Shown here in pieces: positions 33,038-43,865 of a stretch of 64,000 nucleotides of DNA (position 1 is the stretch's first letter; every line of letters begins with the position of its first letter). The DNA comes from Misgurnus anguillicaudatus (taxonomy: Eukaryota; Chordata; Actinopteri; Cypriniformes; Cobitidae): assembly GCF_027580225.2 (NCBI RefSeq), contig NC_073351.2:8784501-8848500 (forward strand), in the 5' to 3' direction. The position numbers and the translations under genes were made by a program. The notes under the pieces were generated by a model that saw only the letters and a list, made by a program, of their open reading frames with translations, made no database searches and was not told where the DNA came from.

Positions 33038-33521
33038 CATAGATATGTATATAAAGGCGAGATGGCTCGCCCGCGCTGCTGGCTAATTGAGTGCAACGTC
33101 CGCATTTTGGCGGCCATCTTACGACAGGGCGCTCGCTCACTCGTAGCATTGAGTTTTAATGATGCAGGTACTTTTAAATGACCATAACTTGCTTAATTTT
33201 TTACCGATTTTCAAACGGTTTGGTTTGTTATAAACGTCAAAGATGTACCTATGACACTACATACCTATACTAAAAATAAAAAATAAATTCATGAAACATG
33301 TTAAAGCATCCAGAATTATAGCCACGTTAATAACGTTTGTAAAAACCCAAACCGTTTGAAAATCGGTAGAAAATTGAGCAAGTTATGGTCATTTAAAAGT
33401 ACCTGCACCATTAAACTCAATGCTACGAGTGAGTGAGCGCCCTGTCCTAAGATGGCCGCCAGGTGATGCCGTTAGGGACTACTCCGCCTTGAGCCATCTA
33501 GCCTTTATATACATATCTATG
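33038..33521. mobile_element. fold-back MITE with 8-bp TSD
   Basis: CATAGATATGTATATAAAGG is mirrored by CCTTTATATACATATCTATG (with one base pair of variation) and the arms extend for most of each half, including CGCTCACTCACTCGTAGCAT-type blocks. GTTAACAT flanks both sides (33030-33037, 33522-33529). Superfamily not assigned. Confidence 0.85.
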
Positions 33522-33624
33522 GTTAACATATGCTAAAGCTTCACAACTTGGTTAGTCTCTTTGATCACTGTGTTATATAACATTTAAAAGTAATCATGTA
33601 CTTACCAACAGGCTGGTGTAATTA

Positions 33625-33891
33625 CACTCTAAGAAAGGATGTGTCAATTTTAACACATTGTTTTGTGTTAAACTATTTAACACATTATGTGTTACCCCAA
33701 CACATTGTGTGTCATTTCGTGTATGTGAGCTTAAATAAATGAAATGGACAAAACAAGATGTGTTAAAACAACACAAAGTGTGTTATTCCAAAAATAACAC
33801 AGAGATGTGTTAAGTTAAGGACAACACACAAGATGTGTTGTCCTTAACTAGACACAAGATGTGTTAATTTAACACATTCATTTTAAGAGTG
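33625..33891. mobile_element. TA-flanked MITE rich in AACACA/TGTGTT
   Basis: CACTCTAAGAAA and TTTTAAGAGTG are imperfect inverted ends, flanked by TA (33623-33624, 33892-33893). The body is a series of short TGTGTTA and TAACACA motifs in both orientations. Confidence 0.75.
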
Positions 33892-33946
33892 TACAGAAAT
33901 ATAACTTCACAATAAGTAAATCCTGAAAATTTATCATCCTCTAAAT

Positions 33947-34998
33947 TAAGGTGACCAGACGTCCCCGTTTTCCGGGGACAGTCCCGTTTTTTGGTGTTCT
34001 GTCCCCGACTGAAGCTGTTCCCGGAAATGTCCCGTTTTACAGCATGTCCAAAACAACCAGCAAATACACTGAAAACCCCGATCAACATAGCATTTGCAGT
34101 ACCAGACCGGAGCAATCATGTAATGATTATTTTCACCAGCAGAGGGGGCCGCGAGCTACTTATTACTTGCGCACGCCACTGATTTAGCGATGAAGAATTT
34201 ACAACGAGACACATGAGAAAGCATCCTTATCATCAATCAAGTTATCATAAGATATGAAAACAGTTATGGGGGCTTAAGGTACTAACTACTCATGTTAAAT
34301 TAAAATAATAAACCAATGAAGTAAACCGATCACAGTATGTTACGGAGTATTTGTTTTCTGTAGGCTAAATATGTTTAAATTTTGCATTATTCCTTCTGTT
34401 CTTCACGTTCACAATGTTATGAAATCAGCTGAAGTAGTACCTTAGAATTCATTTTTGATGAGGTATGTCTCTTGTGTAAAAAAAACGGGAGAAAATAGAT
34501 TTTTAGGCTATAGAAATTGTTCAATTTATTGAATTAGAAACACTGCAAAAAATGACTTTCTTATTAGTGTTTTTCTCTTGTTTTCAGTACAAATACGAAA
34601 AAATTCTTAAGTCAAGATGCATTTGACCTAAGAATATAAGTCTAATTTTTGGACCAAAATATCAAACTTGTGCTTAAAACAAGCAAAAAAATTTACCACT
34701 ACTTAATTCAAGAAAAATATTGTTTGTTTTAAGCACAAATTCACTTATTTATTTTTGTTTTTGTCTTAAAGCTAGATTTTTCTTAGGGGATTTTGCTTAT
34801 CAAGAAAATGCATCTTGTTTTAAGACTTTTTAGATATTTGTACTGAAAATAAGACAAAAATTCTATTAAGTAAGAAGAAAGTCATTTTTTGCTGTGAACC
34901 CATAACAATAAAAAAAGTGAGAATGAGATTTTAATGATATTTTCACCATTTAACTAGGAAATGTCCCCGGTTTTCATTTAAAAAATCTGGTCACCTTA
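33947..34998. mobile_element. hAT-like element with 8-bp TSD
   Basis: TAAGGTGACCAGA and TCTGGTCACCTTA are perfect inverted ends, flanked by the octamer CTCTAAAT (33939-33946 and 34999-35006). Subterminal CCCCGTTTTCCGGGG and TGTCCCCGGTTTTC motifs face each other. A CACTGC-ended element is nested inside. Opposed frames of 63-83 codons near 33864-34187 show no transposase motif. Confidence 0.88.
34541..34896. mobile_element. CACTGC-ended MITE nested in hAT-like element
   Basis: CACTGCAAAAAATGACTTTC is mirrored by GAAAGTCATTTTTTGCTGTG (one mismatch at the penultimate positions). Interior blocks CTTGTTTT and AAAACAAG alternate. Only AA flanks both sides. Confidence 0.8.
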
Positions 34999-35006
34999 CT
35001 CTAAAT

Positions 35007-35607
35007 TGTTATATAGCACATGTGTCTATACTGATGTCTATGTTTGTACTGTATGTTGTTTTATGGATTGTCTTATATATGAATGGCAGCACAACAAATT
35101 TACTCGTGTGTAGGCTATTAATTAAGAAAAAGTCTAAGTCTAAAGCCTAAAGTATAGTTTCATTTTTACATGTACGTAGTATGTAGGCCATGCATCGGAT
35201 GTCTGTGTATGCATTTGTCAAATAAACTATGCTAAACTATGCTTCATCTGTGTCACTTTCCATTTGAATAATTAAAACCAAAGAACAAAGCAATTACAAC
35301 GCTTGGGAAGATTTGGGTACACTCAGCACATCCAAAAACATGGTTCAGTAGCATGGCTGGCTTGAGCTGTACCTGTTAAATAAGTACTGGGTTCCTTCCT
35401 GGCATTTCTGCATGTGATTTGCATTTTATAATTACTTTTTGTGTTGTCTTGTCATTCTGCTTCAAATTATTATATACACAGTCTTTTAGATTGTAAATTT
35501 AAATTGTCAGCAGGTCTTAAACAATTAGCAATGCTAGGCTGTTTTATAGACAAGTTCTGTGAACACCATTCTAAACTTTCTTTGTTGGCTTAATTTGCTT
35601 GTGTAGT
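35007..35607. other. no gene recognised
   Basis: AT-rich, no motif seen. Confidence 0.4.
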
Positions 35608-36965
35608 TTAAAGGTCACCTTCTTCCTGATCCCATTTTTTAAACTTTAGTTAGTGTGTAATGTTGCTGTTAGAGCATAAATAATACCTGTACAATGATAA
35701 AGCTCAAAGTTCACTGTCAAGCCATATATTTTCTGCAACATGATCTCACAAAGTTCCGTGGGATAGTCACGGATTTTTTTGCTCATTTTTCCGTGGCATT
35801 CTCACGGATCTCCACATTTTTCCGTGGCCCTGCTACGGACTGTCTTTTTCTGTGGCATTCTCACGGATTGGTTACTCAACTGCTTTTTCCTATTTTTAAA
35901 CCATTTTCCCTTCGGTTTAGGGTTAGATTTGGTGTTTGGGTTAGTATGTCACTTTAACTATTGGTTTATACAATTTTTTCTGCTTTATTTTTTTATATTT
36001 TCTAAACTTTAAACAATTGTCGCCTGGCGTTGGGGTTAGAGTTGGGTTTGGGTAAGGATGTAATTTCATGTAAATCCAACACTAAACCGAAGCAAAAATG
36101 GTAAGAAAATAGGACAAAACAGTTGAGTAACCAATCCGTGAGAATGCCACGGAAAAATGAGCAAAAAATTCTGTGACTATCCCACGGAAATTCGTGAGAT
36201 CAGGTTGATTTTCTTTAACAGAATTCCCCTTTCAACGCCTACAGCGATTTGGATGGCCGGTTTGGACTACACCCCTCTACTTCCCGATTGAATGACGTCA
36301 ATAAAACAGTTTTTGACTAAACTCCGCCCACAAGAATACGTCAGTCGCCAGCTAAGCTAACGGGAAGCTAAGCTGCTGTCGAATCACAACACACTAAACA
36401 AACTACACAATCAGATCTTAATACGTATTTTTAAAGGAGGGACTTCATCGAACAAGGAAGACATCAGCCCGTTTTTAGGACAGTGAAAACAGAGCTATAC
36501 AGTTAAGTAAATTGTGTGAAAAACATCGTGTTTTTTACATGTGAAACATGAACACACGTTATATTGCCCACTGTAAACACAATTAAAGCTTTGAAGTTAT
36601 CGTTTCCAATGTAAATCTCTGTTCTTGGACTACAACAAACACATGGATTGTAGTCAACAGTTTACTTCCCGGAATTGGTGATGTAGACAAGACCGACATT
36701 ATCATAATTCCTCCCGCTTTGACTCACAGCCTGTAAGTTAACTCCTGTCATCATTGCTTTGTGACCGAATCTTTCAAACATGGTAAGGAGCGTCACATTT
36801 TCGGCTGATGTCAAAGGTATTCAGGCCAATCACAACGTACAGGTTAGCTGGCCAATCAGGGACACAGCGCTTCCAAATTTGTGCATTTCAGGAAGAACCA
36901 CACTTTGTATTATACCAAATACACAAGATAACATTGTTTTTAGCAATGAAATAGGTGCACTTTAA
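35608..36965. mobile_element. TTAA-flanked element interrupted by a fold-back element
   Basis: TTAAAGGTCAC at the left and GTGCACTTTAA at the right are near-matching inverted ends with TTAA edges. The sequence before 35736 and after 36207 belongs to one fish repeat I recognise (TCACTGTCAAGCCATATATT, then TTTAACAGAATTCCCCTTTC). Without the insertion it would be about 880 bp. It contains an open frame at 36780-36965 with no known motif. Confidence 0.7.
35736..36207. mobile_element. fold-back element, CAAC..TCTCAC family, copy 2
   Basis: CAACATGATCTCACAAA pairs with TTCGTGAGATCAGGTTG, and the arms continue with GTTCCGTGGGATAGTCACGG-type pairing. ATTTTCTG precedes and ATTTTCTT follows, a 7-of-8 match target duplication. 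The core (GGTTTAGGGTTAGATTTGG) is shared with copy 1 at 31336. Confidence 0.8.
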
Positions 36966-37790
36966 CATCCAGGAACACCAGAGTAGTATTATGAAAAACA
37001 AGTAGGCTATCGGCATCGTAAAGTTTTCTTTGGTATCTTTAACACGGATCGATACCGCTAATTAGTTTCGTATTTCACGCTCACAATCTTAGAAGTACAA
37101 ATGACATTTCATTCTACCGAACGGAAACGCAATATCGCAGAAGAGCCTAACAGGCCGCTGTGGTTGCTTTCATGATCATCGTATTGATGTCTCAGCTACA
37201 GCCCATCCCCTTTTAAGTATCTGTGCCAAATGAAATCAAACAAACCGGTGTTTCCTGTATTAAGCTCTGTACCAATTATGAGGCTTGATCGATAACGCCC
37301 TCCCTCTAGATACCACTCAGACACAAGACCGGAAAACCTTCAGTGGCCACTCTTGAAGGAGTGCTATCCACAGTGAAACCTTAATGAGATGCATTGCTAT
37401 GACATCTAAATCAATATCTATGTTAAATATAAATATGTACATAGTTCGGTAGCTTGTGTTCACTGGGGTCTGGTGGAGAACTGCAAATAAATCAATGGGC
37501 TCTGCCCGTAAAGTAATGCAACACCCCTCTTTCCCCCGTATGTATTGGGATGTAAGAGTAATGCCGAGCTAATGTAATTTGTTTAAAAGAGAATTCATAT
37601 CTGATATCAAATTATGGTTGATGCGTGATAAGGGAAATGGATTTGCATCTAAAAATCCCATCTAGATGTGCGGATAAAGATGTCACTTAGAAGACTCCTG
37701 TATTTCTCTTATATTACATGGACTATTTTAGGATATACATCTGATTGTCATTTAAACTATCAGATATTCTGCTCCAAAACCTTGTTTTCT
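36966..37790. other. unique island, no gene recognised
   Basis: Higher-complexity sequence without repeat signatures, especially 37060-37560. It may be conserved non-coding DNA. Confidence 0.3.
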
Positions 37791-38119
37791 CTGCTGAAAA
37801 AAAACAGCATACCAGCAAGACCAGCATATGTTGTGTTTTGGTGCTGGTTTGCTAGTGAACACCAGCTTAACCAGCATCAGCACCAGCATTAGCACCAGCT
37901 AAACCAGCATTAGCACCAGCTAAACCAGCATTAGCACCAGCTAAACTAGCACCAAACCAGCACTAGCATCCCATGCTGGTCATACCAGCAAGATCAGCAT
38001 ATGTTGTGTTTTGGTGTTGGTATGTTAGTGACCACCAGCTAAACTAGTAACAAACCAGCATAGGCCAGCATAATACCCATGCTGGTCCATGCTGGTTTGA
38101 TGCTTGTTTTTTTCAGCAG
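37791..38119. mobile_element. CTGCTGAAAAAA-ended element with CCAGC tandem repeats
   Basis: CTGCTGAAAAAAAACAGCAT is mirrored by ATGCTTGTTTTTTTCAGCAG. Inside, the unit ACCAGCATTAGCACCAGCTA is repeated in tandem near 37880-37960, and the inverse TGCTGGT appears at both flanks. This is a familiar cyprinid repeat. Confidence 0.8.
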
Positions 38120-39153
38120 GGTTGCTGTCTGCTGCCGACATAAGCAGCTGCTTTCTAAGAATTTATTTAAAAAGTTATACACACAAAACAGATGAAGCAC
38201 ATTGGGCACTTGACTAAACCAAAAGGGGTTGGCATTACCAAGATGCCAAGCCAAGAATACAATACTCTGTGTTCTCATTCCTTGCTGTGTTCTGTGAGTG
38301 TCTGGATGTATGTCTGTGCCACGCCCCTCTAGTTTGGGTTGCAACCTCAGGGCTGGCAGCGCTGTCTAATCACCTACATCTGTGGCCTATTACCAGTGAC
38401 TATTTATACAGTACATGTTGGCTGATCTTTGTCGAATAATTTTTTGGTTTACCAGTGTGGTGTTCTGTCTTCTAGTCTGCTCACATCGCGTAGCTCAGTA
38501 CTGTTTGGTGGAAATATTTGTCACCGTTTGAACAGCCTGATCTGACGTCTAGGTGATTTTCACACAATCCACATTTAGAAAGTGTCCAGCATCGGAATTT
38601 TTAAAAAGCCCTTCAAGACAATTTTTTGTACGTATAAGGAGTTTGAACTTACTATAACCATTATTTTTAGAGGATTTAAAAACTATTTCCTATAGAATTA
38701 TTACTTTTTTTTTAGATTATCATTATCAAAAATTATCATTACCACAACATGATATTACATTAAATATATGGATTTACAAACTTGTGTTTTGGTAATGAGA
38801 ACTAAAAAGTTGTGTAGGTACTATCACAAACAAAATTTTAACTTTTATTTGGAGAGAAAAATAAGAACTGCTTACCTGGTAGCCTTCTTGAGTGTCAATT
38901 TTTTTTGTTGAAAATGTTAGTTTCTGGAGGGCTTAAACAATGATTGAAAATGGTTGTGGAGGATGAGAAAATTGGTCTTGGACACATTTATATTCCTTAT
39001 TATTGTCCAAATACCACATGTTTCTTTATTGTAAATGTTTATAGTATAACATGCCCTGAAGCTTTTTTTTTTAGATTTTTTAATTATAAATATTTCCATG
39101 TGAAAGAACCCAAATCCAGTCATGGACACGTTGCGGTAATGACAATTTTCCCC
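38120..39153. other. no gene recognised
   Basis: AT-rich with short frames only. A 101-codon minus frame (38039-38344) runs into the adjacent repeat and shows no motif. Confidence 0.4.
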
Positions 39154-39481
39154 TTAAAGCAGCACTAAATAGTTTTTCTCTTTGCTCCCCCTACAGGTTG
39201 GAAGCAGAATTGTCCATTACCACTGTCGTAAATATTTAGCCTACTGCAGCAAAGCTGGCTCCGATTGGGTTGTAGGTCAGCCGTAAAGCAAGTTTTTGTA
39301 GTTTTCACTCGAACTACAGGACCGCGTCCCGACGGTTGGAAACTTCTTTAGTACGGTTTTGGCTGATAGAGGGCTGCAAAGCGAATGTGAAAGTGCCGTT
39401 CACCCTGTTTCAGGATGAACAACTGAAACTTTTTTGAAAACGTTATTTTAAGGTAAAAAAAACTCTTTAGTGTTGCTTTAA
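39154..39481. mobile_element. TTAA-flanked MITE (TTAAAGCA family)
   Basis: TTAAAGCAGCACTAAATAG and CTCTTTAGTGTTGCTTTAA are inverted ends with TTAA at both edges. Same family as 48410-48693 and, by its ends, 8640-9544. Confidence 0.8.
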
Positions 39482-39890
39482 ATGTGGAAAAAACAACAAC
39501 ATTGGTTTGTATGATGTCATTTGAAATAATGTACAAAAAAAAACATGAAGAAATGTTTGTAACTGTATGCTTCTTAGTTTGATAGCATTTACTTTTTTAT
39601 TAAAATGTTATTAAAACCTCATAAGTCTAATTTCGCGAGAATCACCCGTCTTGAATACTGCCTTGAATTATTTTTCTGTTTATTATTAATAAACTATCCT
39701 TACTCGCATTTGGATCCGTGCTTCATTTCTCAATTTTCATCTTCACGTAAACCTGAGAGTGCATACATAATTTTTGGCCATTATAGTATACAAAATTTTT
39801 TTTATTGATTAAACTATGTATCCCTCACTACTGGCAACTTCTCTAACACATTGTTTCTACTGCTAAAAAACAACACTTTTATCCCAGAAC
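39482..39890. other. no gene recognised
   Basis: Very AT-rich. Nothing seen. Confidence 0.4.
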
Positions 39891-40259
39891 AGTCTGAAAC
39901 TACAGGCCAGTCTCTCTTTTACTTTTTATGCTATTTTCAAATTACCTTTCCTTCACATAACAAACTTTTTGATTAAAACCTGGCTTCAAGAGCGGACAAT
40001 CCATTGAGACTTCCCTGCTGTCGGTCACTTGATCTTTTTTATTTTTTTAGCAGTCAACTATAAAATGATAATTATTTAAGGATTTTCTCCTGTACAAGAG
40101 CAACAATTCAATTCCCTGCATGGGCTACTGTAGCATGATTAGCTTCTGCAAATCATCAAGAACACAACATTACATCTGCTCTTTAATCAACCAAAAACAG
40201 CCCGTGCCAAACTCCTACTGGTCTCACTCCACTGGTTACCTGTTGATGCCCGGATCAAA

Positions 40260-42704
40260 TTAACCCCCAGGGGTCCAAAAACGCGGGGACGCGTTTTGAC
40301 ATGTTTTCTCCTTATCATAGCAGAATCAACTTAAAATACTCCATCATTAATAATCAAACACTTACGTGTTTGACATCATTTGAAACTCTGAAGGGTCCTC
40401 TTAATTTGGTTCACATTCACAATAACAAGAGATCTTTGTGTTTTTGTCAAATAAAGAAAATAAACAGGGTGCGCATTCAGACATTTCTGTCTCCGCCAGC
40501 TGTCTCTTAAAACACGTTACAAAAATCAGTTGAAACTCCGCGAATACTCGTCACACAAACATAATACACATATCCAAAGAAAGCCTGAAATGTCTACTTT
40601 TAAACAAGCTAATAATAATCAAAAACAAATATTTCCTGTTTATATAATCTGCATTGAAGTAAAGAGAGTACAGTTTTTCCTGGCTGAGCTCATTATCTCT
40701 AATGCGGCCACGCCCTCAGGCTGTTGACATGGTAATGAAGAGACAGCAGTTCCAACAATAATAAACAAAGCGTAAAGTTTTATCAGATTTAAAGACTTTA
40801 CCGCATGTTTGGATTATAAACTTTATACACACACGTGAGGAATATCTTCATTTATGTCTGGACATTGAGGAAGAGAAGCGTTTATCTTTAACGTTACCTA
40901 AGAAGAGGAACGATGGAAGACGCATTGGAGAAGGATATAACTTATTCCTGAAGAAACTGTAAGTCATTTGTCTTCATTTATATTTGTTATCATGTAATAT
41001 GTTATGGCTTGTGCAGTTCAGCCTACATAAGCAACCTTAGCAGACTGCACGCTTCGGATTTAAAAACGTTCGCATTGTTTACAAACGAGGGCGCGTGATT
41101 TCACGTAATGGCGGATTTCATTGATACATGCTGTAAGTTACAGTGTTAGACAGAGTTATTCACTTTCGTTTCCTTCATGGCAACTTTGAGTAATGCTGCA
41201 CTGCTGTATCTTTTAAGTGTGTGCTGTAATATGATTCCATGTTTACATGCTTATTTATAAACGAGTACGCGCGTGATCACGTAATGGCGGATTTCATTCT
41301 TACATGCTGTGTACAGTGTTAGACACAGTTATTCACTTTCATATCCTTTATGGCAACTTTGAGTAATGCAGCTGCACTGCTGTATCTTTTAAGTGTGTGC
41401 TGTAATATGATTCCATGTTTACATGCTTGTTTACAAACGAGTAAGTTACGCGCGTGATGACGTAATGGCGGATTTCATTGTTACATGCTGTGTATAGTGT
41501 TAGACGCAGTTATTCACTTTCGTATCCTTCATGGCAACTTTGAGTAATACTGCACTGGGGGATCTGCTGTAATATGATATTGTTTACATGCAACGCATTC
41601 CATACATTGCGCTTTACACACGACACCGTTTTATTATGAGCTCCGCGTTGTTTACACGGAGACGCGAGCTCGCGCACATCCATTTGCGATGTGTTTTTAA
41701 AGTTCATACTCGCTTACTGTACAGAAACGCGTTTAAAACAGAAGCTAGACGATAAGGGGATGGGCATCTGAAAACAGTCATTTGAAAACAGCTTTTTATA
41801 TAACTAATCATTGCAGATGTTTATTTGAGATACTAATTTAGTTTATGATAGTTTATCTGAATGTAGTGCTATCATTTACCCATCAGTTATGTATGTAAGG
41901 GTATTTCTGTGGACAATTTGTGCTGACAGCTGTTCATAACTCTCTTACAGGTCTGCATCCCTCTCATCAGTACAAAACTATGAAGTGGAAAAACATATTC
42001 ACACTCTTTGGACATAAAGTTATATGGTAACATGAGCCACATGAAGTTTACAGCTCTGTTGTTTATCAGTTTCTTATACAAGTTCAGTGTTTTAATAGGG
42101 TTTGTTTCCAAATAAATTGAAAATGTCCTACTGACCTTCATTTCTATTTTGATTATATTGTTAACTTCTTAATAAACCTCAAACAAACATGTACATTTGT
42201 CCTCACATTCTTTACTGTAGTTCCCTCCTGCCTCATTATTATGCAGCTCATTATGCGAGCCTTTGTTTGCTAGCTGTCAATCAATCCTTCTCGCATACGG
42301 CCACTCTAAACAAAAAGTGTCTTACAATTTCTAAAATAATATATTGGTTTATGTGAATGAGTAGGCAGGATGATTTTCACATAATTTTAAAGAAAAAACT
42401 CTAGACTACTAGATTATGTTTAGGAAAGTCTTGTTAAACCATGTTTAGAATGGGTTTTGTGAACTTATATCAGTGACTTAAAAATTTTGCTTTTTTAAAA
42501 ACCACGCATAAACCTTTTTCTCTCAAAAATACAAACATGTACATACATGTAGCTCATATAATATATTAGCCCAGTTTGTGCTGAACACAGTGGTATGAGA
42601 CACTTGCCATTATTATGTTTTAAAGCAACTGAAAAAAGACCAAATGTAAGAGCATGTCAGAACCTCTGACAGTGTCCCAAAATGGTTGGACCCCAGAGGG
42701 TTAA
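40260..42704. mobile_element. TTAA-flanked 2.4-kb element with internal tandem repeats
   Basis: TTAACCCCCAGGGGTCCAAAA is mirrored by TTGGACCCCAGAGGGTTAA, with TTAA at both edges. The element splits an L2-like LINE, whose two halves resume on each side. It holds three tandem units of 176-181 bp at 41086-41560 and a segment around 40860-40965 ending at a donor-like CTGTAAGT, but no transposase was recognised. Confidence 0.85.
41086..41560. repeat. three tandem units of 176-181 bp
   Basis: The landmark GTAATGGCGGATTTCATT occurs at 41105, 41281 and 41462, each followed by ACATGCTGT, GTTATTCACTTTC and GGCAACTTTGAGTAAT. The third unit is partly deleted. Confidence 0.9.
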
Positions 42705-43395
42705 AGGCATTGACACATCCTTATACCTCTTATGCTTACACTGGTCTGCATTCTCTTTCCTGCCCAGTGGTCAGTGAGAAGAGATGCATGGTTATTTTAT
42801 TTTAATGAGGCATAGTCACTTTCCAGCATCTCTCTGGTCATTTGTGCTGGAATGAGCTTCTAACCCCTACCTGATCTGCGGAAACAAGCACAAGTTACAG
42901 CTAAAGACACATCTTGTCATCAGCAACTCTCATAAAATAATCTCTGTTCCGCTTTTCTTTATGTGCTGTAGCTTCTTACTCATGAAACTTGGGATTTTGA
43001 TGACATGAATATAAACGATACATGCAAACTGCATTAGAAACTGACATAAACAATTAGGGATCTTTCAAGATTTGGCTCTAGGAATCCAAGAAATAAAGCT
43101 CCCATTATGCGTTTAAATGCAGTGTTGTGCAAAGTAACGCGTTACAGTAACGTAACTACTTTTTTGGGTAAAAAGTAGTGTAACGCCTTACTACTGAAAA
43201 TTTGGTAACGTAACGTAGTTCATTTTCCAATTCAGCGCAACGTTACTTTTGGTTAGATTTGACAGCAACACTGCCATCTGCGCACTTGCGCAATAGTCAC
43301 AAGGTCCACAAACATGACAGAGGCTTGTATCAGTCTGCAAAGAAATCATGGCAAGCAAGAAGCAGCTGACACTAACTTTTGAGGGATGGAGGCAT

Positions 43396-43597
43396 CTTAA
43401 TTTTAATCAATGTTTTATCAACCAATGGCCTGATTTTAATAAAGAAATAAATGAAAGAAAACGATTCAGTTTCATATTTATGTTTAAATGAAATATTTTT
43501 TTTTAAACATAAATATAAAACTAAATCATTTTCTTTTATTTATTTATTATTTATTAAATTCAAGCAATTGGTTGATAAAACATTGATTGAAATTAAA
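43396..43597. repeat. palindrome 1 in hAT element
   Basis: TTTTAATCAATGTTTTATCA, then ACCAATGG, is mirrored by the inverse GGTTGATAAAACATTGATTG; the middle pairs ATATTTATGTTTAAA with TTTAAACATAAATAT. Confidence 0.8.
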
Positions 43598-43679
43598 GAT
43601 ACAATTAATAGAAAACGAAATTCACTTTAGAGAAAGGTTTCTACGAAAACAAACTTAATAAAGTGGTCAAAATCATGTC

Positions 43680-43865
43680 TACCCACTCCGTTTGTCTCCG
43701 AAAATATTGCGCAATATTATGATCCTATGCATGATTTTCACTTTTCATATAATGAACATAGATGAAATACATTTTTTATTTATTTTATGTTGATTTTATG
43801 AAAAGTGAAAAGCATGCATAAGATCATCATTTTGCGCAATATATCCGGTGACAAACGGAGTGGGT
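43680..43865. repeat. palindrome 2 in hAT element
   Basis: ACCCACTCCGTTTGTC is mirrored by GACAAACGGAGTGGGT, with further pairing (ATTGCGCAATAT, ATGATTTTCACTTTTCAT) towards the centre. Confidence 0.85.

Larger units (their letters stand above)
39890..42960 (+). pseudogene. L2-like LINE reverse transcriptase remnant, interrupted
   Basis: Translated pieces resemble the second half of an L2-type reverse transcriptase. Near 39895-40000, out of several frames, ASLSF, KLFD and ADNPLRLPCC-like pieces follow the NYRPVSLL..NLLD..QSGFR pattern. At 40165-40259 SALNQPKTARAKLLLVSLHW continues LPVDARIKF, matching the LHWLPVxxRIxFK motif. The remainder after 42705 reads THPYTSYAYTGLHSLSCPVV and later QVTAKDTSCHQQL, like the RSLRSS..LKTHLF tail. 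Frameshifts and stops are frequent. The gap is a 2.4-kb TTAA element inserted at the end of the RIKF codons. The enzyme, in an intact LINE, copies its RNA into a nicked genomic site. Confidence 0.65.
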
